From NCBI GenBank assembly GCA_014860625.1, contig JACZJJ010000017.1, positions 1 through 46,740 of the forward strand: a stretch of DNA of 46,740 nucleotides. Direction: 5' to 3'. Below, one piece after another: positions 1 to 8,210 of the stretch (positions within the stretch are counted from its first letter, which is position 1; every line of letters begins with the position of its first letter). The notes under the pieces were generated by a model that did no database searches, was not told where the DNA came from, and saw only the letters and a program-made list of their open reading frames with translations. A program made the translations under genes and the position numbers. The DNA comes from Bacteroidales bacterium. GTDB taxonomy: Bacteria; Bacteroidota; Bacteroidia; Bacteroidales; FEN-979.

Positions 1-11
1 ATTGTTCATCG

Positions 12-43
12 CAAATGTACGATGAAGAAAATATAAATTCCAA
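12..43 (-). promoter_or_regulatory. Bacteroidota-type promoter for a gene left of the window
   Basis: Read on the minus strand, TTG (43-41) is followed after 21 bases by TACATTTG (19-12). This fits the phylum's -33/-7 consensus of TTG, a 19-21 base spacer and TAnnTTTG. Transcription would start at about position 5-7 and run out of the window, so a minus-strand gene probably begins just beyond base 1. It is divergent from the CYTH gene at 89. Confidence 0.6.
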
Positions 44-88
44 CTATTTTTCAGACTATTTTTACAATAATTTTTTAAATTGCTGTAT

Positions 89-574
89 TTGAAACACTTA
101 GAAATTGAACGAAAATACCTGATCGACCCTGTAAAGTGGGATCTGGCAGAAAAACCGGAAGCCAGGAGTTTAACACAGGGCTATCTCTGCAAGGATGATC
201 AAAAGGTGGTCAGAATTCGGATGGTGAAAATCGGTTCAGAAGAGAAGGGGTATATGACCATCAAGGGGAAGATGCAAAACCTGGGGCGGCCTGAGTTTGA
301 ATATGAGATTCCGGTAGAAGAGGCAAAAGACCTTTTGGCCTTAACCCTTTACAGACCCATAGAAAAAACCCGCTACAAATACCTCCACAAGAGCAAGATC
401 TGGGATGTGGATATCTTTCATGGCATCAACGAGGGGTTGTATTTAGCCGAGATTGAGCTGAATGATCCCAACGATGCAATCGATTTCCCAGATTGGATTG
501 TGGAGGAGGTATCTCACGATCCCAGATACTACAACGCCTACTTGTCGGAACACCCCTTCACCACCTGGAAATAA
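89..574 (+). CDS. CYTH domain protein (triphosphate tunnel fold)
   Basis: The N-terminus carries the ExExK signature of the CYTH superfamily (EIERK, about residues 5-9), followed by alternating basic and acidic strand motifs such as RIRM, TIKGK, EFEYEIP and AEIELND that line the triphosphate tunnel. Family members hydrolyse inorganic triphosphate or make cAMP from ATP; the roughly 160-residue stand-alone form is usually a triphosphatase-like protein of uncertain substrate. No ATG is available. TTG at 89 gives MKHLEIERK, the usual spacing to the signature, and TTG at 80 is the alternative. The gene is followed at once by a hairpin terminator, so it is probably monocistronic. The fold is clear; the substrate is not. 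Confidence 0.85.
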   Translation: MKHLEIERKYLIDPVKWDLAEKPEARSLTQGYLCKDDQKVVRIRMVKIGSEEKGYMTIKGKMQNLGRPEFEYEIPVEEAKDLLALTLYRPIEKTRYKYLHKSKIWDVDIFHGINEGLYLAEIELNDPNDAIDFPDWIVEEVSHDPRYYNAYLSEHPFTTWK

Positions 575-580
575 AAAAAA

Positions 581-604
581 AGGAATGAATCGATTTTCAT
601 TCCT
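581..604. terminator. Hairpin terminator after the CYTH gene
   Basis: A perfect 9-bp inverted repeat, AGGAATGAA (581-589) and TTCATTCCT (596-604), encloses a 6-base loop. A run of A lies on the left side, so the structure would end the minus-strand transcript from tRNA-Ala with a U-tract and also follows the CYTH stop codon by only seven bases. It is best read as bidirectional. Confidence 0.7.
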
Positions 605-632
605 AATTCTTCATTCGTAATTCTTAATTCTT
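605..632. repeat. Heptamer array R1 at the CYTH 3' end
   Basis: Four consecutive 7-mers read AATTCTT, CATTCGT, AATTCTT, AATTCTT, directly after the terminator hairpin. The order A-B-A with CATTCGT as B recurs in the array at 44608. It belongs to a set of short-unit arrays found at gene ends in this window. Confidence 0.7.
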
Positions 633-643
633 AATTGATTCTG

Positions 644-717
644 TGGAGCATAAGGGAGTCGAACCCTTGACCTCTAGACTGCCAGTCTAACGCTCTAGCC
701 AACTGAGCTAATGCCCC
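644..717 (-). tRNA. tRNA-Ala, anticodon GGC
   Basis: The reverse complement folds as a complete 74-base tRNA: acceptor GGGGCAT/ATGCTCC, D-arm GCTC/GAGC, anticodon loop CTGGCAG with anticodon GGC, and T-arm AAGGG-TTCGACT-CCCTT. The acceptor contains a G3:U70 wobble, the main identity element for alanyl-tRNA synthetase, and the discriminator base is A. CCA is not encoded, so it must be added by the CCA-adding enzyme. The neighbours are a CYTH gene and thpR, itself a tRNA-related phosphodiesterase family, though the two genes are on opposite strands. Confidence 0.97.
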
Positions 718-727
718 AAAAGGATTG

Positions 728-735
728 CAAAGGTA
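728..735 (-). promoter_or_regulatory. -7 element for tRNA-Ala
   Basis: TACCTTTG on the minus strand ends 10 bases before the mature 5' end of tRNA-Ala, the right distance for initiation a few bases upstream of the tRNA. No TTG is seen at the standard -33 spacing, so the call rests on the -7 box and its position. Confidence 0.5.
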
Positions 736-739
736 AATA

Positions 740-759
740 ATTTTACATTTGTGTAAAAT
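740..759 (+). promoter_or_regulatory. thpR -7 box inside a 20-bp palindrome
   Basis: TACATTTG (744-751) matches the phylum -7 consensus and lies 15 bases before the proposed thpR start. It sits inside an exact 8-4-8 inverted repeat, ATTTTACA and TGTAAAAT around TTTG. A dyad covering a -7 box is a plausible repressor operator. It could also be a chance AT-rich palindrome; no second copy was seen in the window. Confidence 0.4.
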
Positions 760-766
760 ATTTCCT

Positions 767-1327
767 TTGAAACGTCTCTTCGCCGCCATCAGCACAATCC
801 CCGACGAGGGGTTTATATCCGGTTACAGGAACCTGAAGGATGCGCTTCACCCACACAAGATCAAGTGGGTAGAGGAGGAGAACCTTCACATCACACTAAA
901 ATTTTTTGGTGAAACAAGCGAGGCCAGAATTCCGGATATTTGTCGCGTGGTGAATTCCGTTGCCGCTGAGCTACCTCAGTTCTCGTTCAACTACGAGGGC
1001 CTGGGAGTTTTTGGCAGTTCGTATAATCCAAGGGTCATCTGGGCCGGCATCCGTCCTTACGATCAGGTTTCGCAAATGATCATGACGTTAAAGCACGAAC
1101 TTGCAACGATTGGGTTTCCGGCCGATCGTCAAAATCCCGTCCCTCATCTTACTCTCGGGCGGATAAGGTCGCTACAGGACAGGGTGGCTTTCCAGAAAGA
1201 TCTTGACTCAAAAAAAAAGATCTCCTCAGGCCCGATGAAAGCTGAAAAGATTGTGCTCTTCGAAAGTATCCTTCAGCCAACCGGCCCCAAATATCTTGTC
1301 ATCGATTCTTTCCCGCTGAAAAAATAA
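767..1327 (+). CDS. thpR: RNA 2',3'-cyclic phosphodiesterase (2'-5' RNA ligase family)
   Basis: This is a 2H phosphoesterase. The two catalytic HxT motifs are visible as HITLKFFG (about residue 44) and HLTLGRI (about residue 128), with the usual spacing and a total length of 186 residues, normal for ThpR/LigT. The family opens 2',3'-cyclic phosphates on RNA ends and can reversibly join tRNA halves through 2'-5' bonds in vitro. I place the start at TTG 767 (MKRLFAAI), because the earlier TTG at 749 falls within the likely promoter and adds residues not typical of the family. Its stop codon lies inside the downstream terminator stem. Confidence 0.9.
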   Translation: MKRLFAAISTIPDEGFISGYRNLKDALHPHKIKWVEEENLHITLKFFGETSEARIPDICRVVNSVAAELPQFSFNYEGLGVFGSSYNPRVIWAGIRPYDQVSQMIMTLKHELATIGFPADRQNPVPHLTLGRIRSLQDRVAFQKDLDSKKKISSGPMKAEKIVLFESILQPTGPKYLVIDSFPLKK

Positions 1328-1363
1328 ATTCCCCTGGTCAATTCATCAACCAGGGGAATTTAT
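1324..1363. terminator. 15-bp stem bidirectional terminator
   Basis: A perfect 15-bp inverted repeat (1324-1338 against 1349-1363, core TTCCCCTGGT/ACCAGGGGAA) with a 10-base loop lies between the convergent thpR and DUF6249 genes. It is AT-rich at the base and GC-rich at the top, as expected for a terminator working in both directions. The thpR stop codon TAA (1325-1327) is part of the stem. Confidence 0.85.
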
Positions 1364-1393
1364 CATGAGCAAGAAAAATTCTGTTGGCCTCTT

Positions 1394-1735
1394 TCAGCCC
1401 ATCGGAGGGTCTTTCTTTTCCATATTCCGTGCGATAAAATGAAACAGTACAAGACTGATTCCCCCACACAGAAAGACCATTGAGAAAAACGACTCCTCTT
1501 CTCCCATGGCTGTATAGAGTGCCAGAATTCTTCCTATCAGTATACCTACTCCGATTCCGATCAGTAACATTCCCCACTTTAATGCTTGCGGAACATTCTT
1601 TCTGGTTTCGAAAATAGTTGCTGATTGACCTTTTTCAATCAGGTTGATTCGCTCTTTTCTTCTCAGGATAAGGTAAACAATTGCAATAATTGATGCGAAA
1701 AATGCGATCGGAATTAAAATTTCTCCATTATTCAT
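1394..1735 (-). CDS. DUF6249-type small membrane protein
   Basis: This 113-residue protein has three predicted membrane helices (about residues 7-24, 52-72 and 82-101) separated by a short basic, charged loop with the pattern RRKERINLIEKG. That layout and motif match a small membrane family common in Bacteroidota, usually annotated DUF6249. No function is established. In related genomes such genes often sit beside an ECF sigma factor; here one lies about 3 kb away on the other strand, across a large T9SS cargo gene. The start is ATG at 1735. Confidence 0.65.
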   Translation of the reverse strand: MNNGEILIPIAFFASIIAIVYLILRRKERINLIEKGQSATIFETRKNVPQALKWGMLLIGIGVGILIGRILALYTAMGEEESFFSMVFLCGGISLVLFHFIARNMEKKDPPMG

Positions 1736-1816
1736 GACATTGAATTTTAGGGTTTATTCATTTCTGATCCCTATGACGCATTGCTTTTTATCCTGGTTAC
1801 AGTTTTGTCAAACTTT

Positions 1817-4800
1817 TTATCGCTGAACAACAAATTTTTCGATAAAATAACGATCGTCGTTCGACATCCTTACGAAGTAAAGACCTTCGGCAAAACCGGA
1901 AACATCAATTTGTTTTACATATTTCGAAGCAATGTTTGTCAGTTTTTCCGTATACTTGACATTGCCGGTTACATCGGTTATTACCAGCATAATTTCCGTT
2001 TCTCTGCCGCTAATGCGAAGGTTCAATACCTCCTCGGCCGGGTTCGGGAACAGTGTTACCGAAGCCTGAAGGCTGGATTCACCTATTCCTGCGCAGTCAG
2101 AAACGATGATCGGTTTTACCGATTGGATTCCGTCTCCACAATCATTGGCACCATATACTGAGATGTCGCCTGAGACTGCAGTGGGGTCGAAATCAACCAT
2201 CACTTCGTGTGTACCCATTCCTGAAGCAACAGTTGCTCCTGCAGGCAGGGTCCATACATATGTTGTTGCTCCGAGGATTTCAGGAACTGTATAGAGATAT
2301 CCTGCGTGGTTTACACACACTGTATCATTGCCGGTAATCTCTTCGGCAGCCCCAGGAACACTTGCAACTGTGAGCATACGCTGGCTGGCCGGGCTGTCTC
2401 CACATCCGTTTTGAGCAACCACGGAGATCTCTCCCGAATTGGCTCCCCAAATGACAGTTACCTCTTCGGTTCCCTGTCCGGCTGTGATGTTTGCGTCGGC
2501 CGGAACCGTCCATTCATACGATAATGCACCGGTTATAATGGCCACGCTGAAAATTGATTCGATCCCGGTACATCCCAAATCAGGACCCAGGATTGCGCCG
2601 GGCGCCGGAAGAACGGCAGATACAGTAACATTCAATGCACTTGGGGGACTGTTGCCACAATCGTTTCCAACAATTACTGAAACAACGCCGGAAGTCATAC
2701 CCCAGAGTACTTCTATGGTAGGTGAGTTCTGTCCCGTAACGATGGTAGCGTTGTCGGGAACTGTCCATGAATAGGCGGTTGCTCCGGTCATTGGCTCAAT
2801 CTGATAGGTCGCCGTTGAATCTTTACATATGCTGGCAGGTCCGGTAATGGCTCCCGGTGATGGCGGGGCTGTATTTACGGTAACAACGACACTGTCAATG
2901 GCAGTATTTGAAACATTATCCGTTGCAGTTACAACGTAATTTGTAGTTGCAGTCGGGGTTGCGACAGGATTAGCAATGTTTGGGTTACTCAAACCTGTTG
3001 TCGGTGTCCACGAATACGAGTAAGGAGATGTTCCCCCAACAACCGATGCTCCCAGTTGCGATGTCATGCCGGAACAAATAGTACCCGGATCGGCGGATGC
3101 GTTCACAAAGAATCCACTGCCTGATTCGATCTTCAGAACGGCTGTACGGCGGTGGACCGGGGTACCATTGGGGCCCTTGCCCTCGAATGTAGCTGTGTAA
3201 TTGCCTGCAGGAACAGATCCGGTTACAGTTACCTTAACTGGTAATGTTCCGGGGAAGGAGGTGATTTCGGTTCCGCTGGGATAGGAAAATGCAATTGTTC
3301 CGGTAGTGGGTACAGGGAATATGGTTGCTGATACAAGGACTGTATCACTGTATGCTTTCACGCTTGGGATTTCTACATTAAACGTAGATTCATCCAGGGG
3401 TGTGTAAAGTGTGTCACCTGTTTTATCAAGAGCCATGGCGAAATCGGGGAAGTAAGCAGTCATGCTCAGGAAGTTTCCATTCCGGAAATCGGCCCAGGAG
3501 GACATCGATGTCTTTGGGTTAGAAACCATTCCGCCGTAGTCGCCCTGGTAGCGTGGGGTTCCCCCGCCACCACAGGTAGTACAGTTGATTTTCATCTTTT
3601 TATTGGAAACCGGATGGTTTGTAACAAAAGTGGCTCCGCCGTCATCAGAATAGGAGGCATAAATCAGTGCACTGTCTGATGTTGGGGTATCCCGGGTATC
3701 CATCCAGTTAATATAAAGACGTCCGGTCTCTTTTTCGCACCAGATTGCCGGATGCCATTGGTTGTGTTGTGTGGTGTTGGCATCGTCGTTCACACGAACA
3801 GCTGCCGACCACGTGGCCCCTTCATCATCAGAATAACGGGTCCAGATATCGGGTTTGTTCCCGTTGCCCGGAGGGTCGTTGGAGGCATAAACACAATAGA
3901 GCCTTCCCCGGTGGGCACCATAGCTATTGTCGGCTGCAATGAAAGGATAGGGGCGGGTTCTCATGTTCTGAACCGAATTACGTCCGTTGACATTGGTACC
4001 TACATAACCGGAAAAGAATTGGCTCGACATATTGGAGAATGTAGCTCCCCCATCAAGTGAACGGTAAAATGTATAGTTAGAAGCAAAGGCACTGCCACCG
4101 TTGGTAACCACGTAAACGGCTCCACCCTGAATATTCTGGTGAGGGCCAACAGCGACCATCATACCAGGTAAACTTTGGGTGGATGGCTGGAAAGTCGTTG
4201 ACCAGGTTAGACCATGGTCCATGCTGCGGGCGAAATTTCCCCCACCGTTTCTGGTCATGGTCGTGTAAACATAGTTTGCATATGGTCCGGCGGTTTGGTC
4301 AGCTGCCATCCAGTTCTTGTCCACTCCTGCAATCGCAGTTACTGCCGTGCTCCATGTTGCTCCGTTATCGGTAGAAACGACAACTTTACAACCCTGGATG
4401 TTTCCATACATATTTTCGTAATAGAGGTTTCCAACACTGTCGTATGTTTGAACAGGGTCACCCTGAACAGAAACCCCAAAGCTTGGGTTGTTTATTGCCC
4501 ATACAACGCCGTCTTCTGTATGGTGCGTTCCGTTGGTATTGAAGGCAGCAAAATACCATGACGGCATGGCCGGGTTTTCTGCAATGTTTCCTTCGGCAAA
4601 ATCAACACCCAGGCTGAAATTATCGTAATCGCCAATCGTAACAACAGACGACAGCGGTGCATCAGTCTGTTGTTGTGATTGTTGCAATAGTTCAAGTGGA
4701 ATCCGGTCGAAATTTGGATCATCCCACGATTCAACGTCCTGGGCGATTATTCCAATAGGAATAAATAAAAACATCCATGCTGCTACGACACAGAGTTTTA

Positions 4801-4822
4801 CAAAATAGTTTGTTTGTTTCAT
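1817..4822 (-). CDS. Large secreted BNR/sialidase-fold protein with PKD-like repeats and T9SS tail
   Basis: This 1001-residue protein starts with a signal peptide ending near AQD. Residues about 80-470 contain repeated DDGGATF, DNGATWS and DEGATWS motifs: Asp-box (BNR) blades of a sialidase-like propeller. A PKD-like domain follows (about 565-650), then three near-tandem Ig/PKD-like repeats, each with a GAITGP or GAILGP type opening, a central WTVP or WTLP and a late CG motif. The last about 75 residues form a T9SS type A sorting domain (LFPNP to KFVVQR). The protein is therefore exported by T9SS and anchored or released at the surface. Catalytic sialidase residues could not be confirmed; many such proteins are adhesins or exposed beta-propellers without enzyme activity. 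Confidence 0.85.
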   Translation of the reverse strand: MKQTNYFVKLCVVAAWMFLFIPIGIIAQDVESWDDPNFDRIPLELLQQSQQQTDAPLSSVVTIGDYDNFSLGVDFAEGNIAENPAMPSWYFAAFNTNGTHHTEDGVVWAINNPSFGVSVQGDPVQTYDSVGNLYYENMYGNIQGCKVVVSTDNGATWSTAVTAIAGVDKNWMAADQTAGPYANYVYTTMTRNGGGNFARSMDHGLTWSTTFQPSTQSLPGMMVAVGPHQNIQGGAVYVVTNGGSAFASNYTFYRSLDGGATFSNMSSQFFSGYVGTNVNGRNSVQNMRTRPYPFIAADNSYGAHRGRLYCVYASNDPPGNGNKPDIWTRYSDDEGATWSAAVRVNDDANTTQHNQWHPAIWCEKETGRLYINWMDTRDTPTSDSALIYASYSDDGGATFVTNHPVSNKKMKINCTTCGGGGTPRYQGDYGGMVSNPKTSMSSWADFRNGNFLSMTAYFPDFAMALDKTGDTLYTPLDESTFNVEIPSVKAYSDTVLVSATIFPVPTTGTIAFSYPSGTEITSFPGTLPVKVTVTGSVPAGNYTATFEGKGPNGTPVHRRTAVLKIESGSGFFVNASADPGTICSGMTSQLGASVVGGTSPYSYSWTPTTGLSNPNIANPVATPTATTNYVVTATDNVSNTAIDSVVVTVNTAPPSPGAITGPASICKDSTATYQIEPMTGATAYSWTVPDNATIVTGQNSPTIEVLWGMTSGVVSVIVGNDCGNSPPSALNVTVSAVLPAPGAILGPDLGCTGIESIFSVAIITGALSYEWTVPADANITAGQGTEEVTVIWGANSGEISVVAQNGCGDSPASQRMLTVASVPGAAEEITGNDTVCVNHAGYLYTVPEILGATTYVWTLPAGATVASGMGTHEVMVDFDPTAVSGDISVYGANDCGDGIQSVKPIIVSDCAGIGESSLQASVTLFPNPAEEVLNLRISGRETEIMLVITDVTGNVKYTEKLTNIASKYVKQIDVSGFAEGLYFVRMSNDDRYFIEKFVVQR

Positions 4823-4873
4823 GATGGTTGGGTCTATTTACTACTTAGATTAAATTAATTCAAAAATATACGA

Positions 4874-4881
4874 CAAAGATA
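4874..4881 (-). promoter_or_regulatory. -7 element of the secreted BNR protein gene
   Basis: TATCTTTG on the minus strand lies about 50 bases upstream of the ATG at 4822, in the AT-rich divergent region before the sigma-factor gene. A TTG at the expected -33 spacing was not found. Confidence 0.4.
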
Positions 4882-4942
4882 CAAAAACCAAAATAAATAC
4901 ATATATTGTAACCTGTTTTCGATCAATACGTCTAATCGCCGG

Positions 4943-5512
4943 ATGAAAAACCATGACGATAATTTCTATATTGATCTGGTGCTGGGTGGTGACAGTTCCG
5001 CTTTTGCCGGATTGGTTGCCAGGCATAAGAACATGGTGTTCTCCATTGTGTTGAAGATCTTACAAAACCGTGAAGACGCCGAGGAGATTGCCCAGGATGT
5101 GTTTCTGAAAGCCTTTGAATCACTTGGCTCGTTTGAGAAAAAGTCAAAATTCTCCACCTGGCTGTACCGGATAGCCTACAATGCGGCTATTACAAAAACA
5201 CGGAAAAAACGGGTAGAGTTTGTTGGTATCGACGATCGGATCATTTCCAACTATACTGAGGATGAGATTCAGGAGCATGTTGGCCGGTTTGATGCAGACG
5301 AGCAGAAGAGAATCATTGACAAGGCCCTGAAACGGCTTCCGGAAGAGGACAACCTGTTGATAACGCTTTTTTACAAAGCAGAAAACTCGGTAGAAGAGAT
5401 CAGTGCGATTACCCGGCTGACTGAATCAAACGTCAAGGTTCGGCTACACCGGATCAGAAAGAAATTGTATGGAGAGATCTCGGAGATGATGAATTGCCGG
5501 ATGGCTGTTTAG
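4943..5512 (+). CDS. ECF RNA polymerase sigma factor
   Basis: This 189-residue protein has the two-domain sigma-70 layout of group IV factors. Region 2 (about residues 20-92) carries the DAEEIAQDVFLKAF core-binding motif and the FSTWLYRIAYNAA segment that contacts the -10 element. Region 4 (about 125-180) carries RLPEEDNLLITLFY and a helix-turn-helix ending RLHRIRKKL. The next gene, 25 bases downstream, is a small membrane protein in the position of an anti-sigma factor. The lack of a FecR-like partner and of a nearby SusCD pair argues against a polysaccharide-utilisation sigma factor. Start is ATG 4943. Confidence 0.92.
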   Translation: MKNHDDNFYIDLVLGGDSSAFAGLVARHKNMVFSIVLKILQNREDAEEIAQDVFLKAFESLGSFEKKSKFSTWLYRIAYNAAITKTRKKRVEFVGIDDRIISNYTEDEIQEHVGRFDADEQKRIIDKALKRLPEEDNLLITLFYKAENSVEEISAITRLTESNVKVRLHRIRKKLYGEISEMMNCRMAV

Positions 5513-5537
5513 CATATATGTGTAATTTTGTACCATT

Positions 5538-5969
5538 ATGAAACAAAGAGAAGAAGTGCAGGATGATTTTTTAAAAGACCTGATGAAAAAGACTTCATTG
5601 GAGTCGCCTTCCGATGATTTTACAAAGAACATCATGGGCAGGGTTGAGACGATGCCTGTTTATCAGCCACAAAAAAAACAGTTCTTTTTATTTATAAAAT
5701 CTGCATTGCCGTGGATTATTATTGTGGTTGCTTTTGTACTCTTTTTCCTTTTTTATGATCTGCCCTACGGGAAATATCTACCAGGGGGCCCATTTCTGCA
5801 GGACGTACTACTACCAACTTTCAGCAGTTTCTTTTCGTCCTTTAAAGAACTGGCTAGTAGTAAGTTTTACTCTATCGCCCTGGTTGTTTTAGTCTGCGGG
5901 GGGGGGCTGTTTAGTTTAGAGCGGCTGGTCAGTCACAGGATCTCGGCAAATCGTCACTATCTTATTTAG
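5538..5969 (+). CDS. Small membrane protein, candidate anti-sigma factor
   Basis: This 143-residue protein has a soluble, charged N-terminal part (about 1-50) containing a SPSDDFTKNIMGRV motif, then two hydrophobic helices (about 52-76 and 108-127). The cytosolic head plus membrane segments, and the position directly after an ECF sigma gene, suggest an anti-sigma role. No zinc-binding HxxxCxxC motif is present, so it is not a ZAS-type anti-sigma factor. Its stop codon is followed immediately by the ATG of the next gene, implying translational coupling. Function is inferred from context only. Confidence 0.65.
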   Translation: MKQREEVQDDFLKDLMKKTSLESPSDDFTKNIMGRVETMPVYQPQKKQFFLFIKSALPWIIIVVAFVLFFLFYDLPYGKYLPGGPFLQDVLLPTFSSFFSSFKELASSKFYSIALVVLVCGGGLFSLERLVSHRISANRHYLI

Positions 5970-6827
5970 ATGATTCCGGAAGAAATCATTACAAGTCTAA
6001 AAACCCATTTATCCATATACTCCGACAAGCCCCTTGCTGGCGGAGATATTAACCAAGTCTACCGCATTGATACCTCTGCGGGAACCTTTTGTCTTAAAGT
6101 GAATTATTCGGATCGGTTTCCGGGAATGTTTGAAAAAGAGGCTCAAGGCCTTTCTCTGCTGGAAAGAGCAGGTGAAATTCGTGTTCCTTCTGTCGTTGAA
6201 GTTATCACCGGGAAGCAATATTCTGCTCTGTTGCTGGAGTATATTGCCGAGGCCAGGCCAGTAACAGATTACATGTTTCGTTTTGGAGCTTCCCTGGCTC
6301 GGCTTCATGACCATTCTGAGGTATTTTATGGCCTTGATGTGGACAACTATATGGGCTCTCTGCCACAATCTAACAGAAAGTCGAACAGTTGGATTGATTT
6401 TTTCAGAGAAGAACGCCTTGAAAAGCAAGTCCGGCTGGCAAGAGATTCAGGCCGTCTGAATGACGATATCAACAATATGTTTTCTCGTCTCTTTTCCCGG
6501 CTTGACAAGCTCCTGGTTGTTGAGAAATCTTCGTTGCTTCATGGAGATCTGTGGGGGGGTAATTTCATGATTTCAGAAACCGGGGATGCCTGTCTAATAG
6601 ACCCGGCTGTCTATTATGGAAACAGAGAGGTAGATCTGGCCATGACGACCCTTTTTGGTGGGTTTTCCCCAGAATTTTACACGGGCTATGAGTCCCAAAC
6701 AAAACTGGATTCGGGATGGAGGGATCGACTTGAACTATATAATCTCTATCCTCTTCTTGTGCATGTGAATCTGTTTGGTACCGGGTATTTAGGGTCCGTC
6801 AGGAAAATCTTGCAGAAATTCAGTTAA
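5970..6827 (+). CDS. Fructosamine kinase family protein
   Basis: This 285-residue protein has the aminoglycoside-phosphotransferase-like kinase fold. The catalytic loop HGDLWGGN (about residues 191-198) and the metal-binding IDPAVYYGNREVDLAM block (about 211-226) are diagnostic of the fructosamine/ketosamine-3-kinase family, which phosphorylates sugars attached to amines so that glycation falls off. An N-terminal GGDINQVYRI nucleotide loop is present. The start ATG abuts the stop of the preceding gene, so it is the third gene of the sigma-factor operon. Its stop TAA overlaps the stop of the convergent lutB-like gene in the palindrome TTAA, leaving no room for a terminator. Confidence 0.88.
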   Translation: MIPEEIITSLKTHLSIYSDKPLAGGDINQVYRIDTSAGTFCLKVNYSDRFPGMFEKEAQGLSLLERAGEIRVPSVVEVITGKQYSALLLEYIAEARPVTDYMFRFGASLARLHDHSEVFYGLDVDNYMGSLPQSNRKSNSWIDFFREERLEKQVRLARDSGRLNDDINNMFSRLFSRLDKLLVVEKSSLLHGDLWGGNFMISETGDACLIDPAVYYGNREVDLAMTTLFGGFSPEFYTGYESQTKLDSGWRDRLELYNLYPLLVHVNLFGTGYLGSVRKILQKFS

Positions 6828-8203
6828 TCGGCATGTTGTTCCTGCCACAACTCTTTAAAACTTTTCTGGGCGATCTTGGGCAGCATTCTCCGGGGGCCCC
6901 ACAAGTTTTTACCGAACCGCCTCACAATGCTGTTTTTAATGGATGATCCGGGTTTGTCAAGGACCCATCTGTGAAGCATGGCATATTTCCAGCCCCAAAC
7001 CATCCTGCGCCACATAAAACTGGTGTATTTCCTGGTAACAGCATCTCTTCTGTTATATAAAAGGAGCTCGTGAAGAGGAATTTTAACAGGACAGACTTCT
7101 GTGCATTTTCCACACAGCGAAGAGGCAAAACTAAGGTGGTTGTAATCCCTCATCCCCATAAAATGTGGTGAAATGACCGAACCAATGGGACCCGAATAAA
7201 CCGTTCCGTATGTATGTCCTCCGATACTCTTGTAGACCGGGCATTCATTCAGGCAGGCGCCACAGCGGATACAGGAAAGGGCTTTGCGTTGCTCGGGGTA
7301 TTTCAACATATCGGTCCTTTTGTTGTCAACAAGTACCACATACATCTCTTCCGGTCCGTCGGCTTCTTCCGATTTCTTGGGACCAAACAACACGTTGTTG
7401 TAAACGGTCATTCGTTGTCCGGTTCCATGTGTAGCAAGTAGTGGATAAAACAGATCCAAATCTTCGAGGGATGGTATCAGTTTTTCAATTCCGGTAACAA
7501 CGATATGAATTCTGGGAAAAGAGAAGGTGAGGATGCCGTTTCCTTCGTTTTCGGTCAGGGCAACAGCCCCGACATCCGCTATCAGAAAATTGGCTCCCGT
7601 GATTCCAACATCAGCACGAATGAATTCACTCCGGAGCTTCTCCCGAACGAATTTTGTGATCTCTTCGGGAGGGGAGTTTTCGGGAAGCCCAAACTTCTTG
7701 TGAAAAAGCTCCGAAACATCCTCTTTGGATTTATGCATCGCCGGAGTAACAATGTGATATGGTTTCTCTCCATCAAGCTGAACGATGTATTCACCTAGGT
7801 CTGTTTCAAAAACTTCCCGTTTATTCTTTTCCAGAAAATCATTGATTTCCAGCTCTTCGGAAACCATCGTCTTTTGTTTTACAATGACCTTCGCCTTTGC
7901 CTTCTTGATGATTTGAAGGATCTCTTTCTGGGCGTCCCGTCCGCTATCAGCCCAGATTACCTTTCCACCGCGCTTTTCAAAATTCTTCTGGAACTCAATC
8001 AGGTAGGTGTCAAGCTTGTTGATGACCTTTCCTTTAATGTTGGCTGCCCTTCGCTTAGCCAGCTCGAGATCGCGGTAATGACTTTTACCCGCAAGCACAG
8101 CCTGGTCATACTTACCAATGTTAAAATCCAGCCGTTTCCTGTGCTCATGATCAAAGGATTTCAGGGTTGCTTTTTCAAGAAACTGATGGGCCGCTGAACT
8201 CAT
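6824..8203 (-). CDS. lutB: LutB-like iron-sulfur lactate utilisation protein
   Basis: This 459-residue protein has an N-terminal LUD (DUF162) domain (about 50-290) with the GITGANFLIADVGA and THGTGQRM motifs. A dicluster 4Fe-4S segment follows, CIRCGACLNECPVY and CGKCTEVCPVKIP (about 310-375), and then a basic C-terminal DUF3390-type tail. LutB forms an L-lactate oxidation complex with LutA and LutC; neither partner is in the window. The start is ATG 8203 (MSSAAHQF); a longer open frame to 8266 overlaps rpiB and has no family support. It follows rpiB by seven bases and is probably co-transcribed. Some Bacteroidota LutB homologues lie apart from LutAC, so lactate is a family-level guess. Confidence 0.88.
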   Translation of the reverse strand: MSSAAHQFLEKATLKSFDHEHRKRLDFNIGKYDQAVLAGKSHYRDLELAKRRAANIKGKVINKLDTYLIEFQKNFEKRGGKVIWADSGRDAQKEILQIIKKAKAKVIVKQKTMVSEELEINDFLEKNKREVFETDLGEYIVQLDGEKPYHIVTPAMHKSKEDVSELFHKKFGLPENSPPEEITKFVREKLRSEFIRADVGITGANFLIADVGAVALTENEGNGILTFSFPRIHIVVTGIEKLIPSLEDLDLFYPLLATHGTGQRMTVYNNVLFGPKKSEEADGPEEMYVVLVDNKRTDMLKYPEQRKALSCIRCGACLNECPVYKSIGGHTYGTVYSGPIGSVISPHFMGMRDYNHLSFASSLCGKCTEVCPVKIPLHELLLYNRRDAVTRKYTSFMWRRMVWGWKYAMLHRWVLDKPGSSIKNSIVRRFGKNLWGPRRMLPKIAQKSFKELWQEQHAD

Positions 8204-8210
8204 ATCAATA

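Noticed and set aside
1338-1577. Minus-strand 79-residue frame over the DUF6249 gene end
   Set aside because: Out of frame with the membrane-protein gene, starts inside it and runs into the terminator stem.
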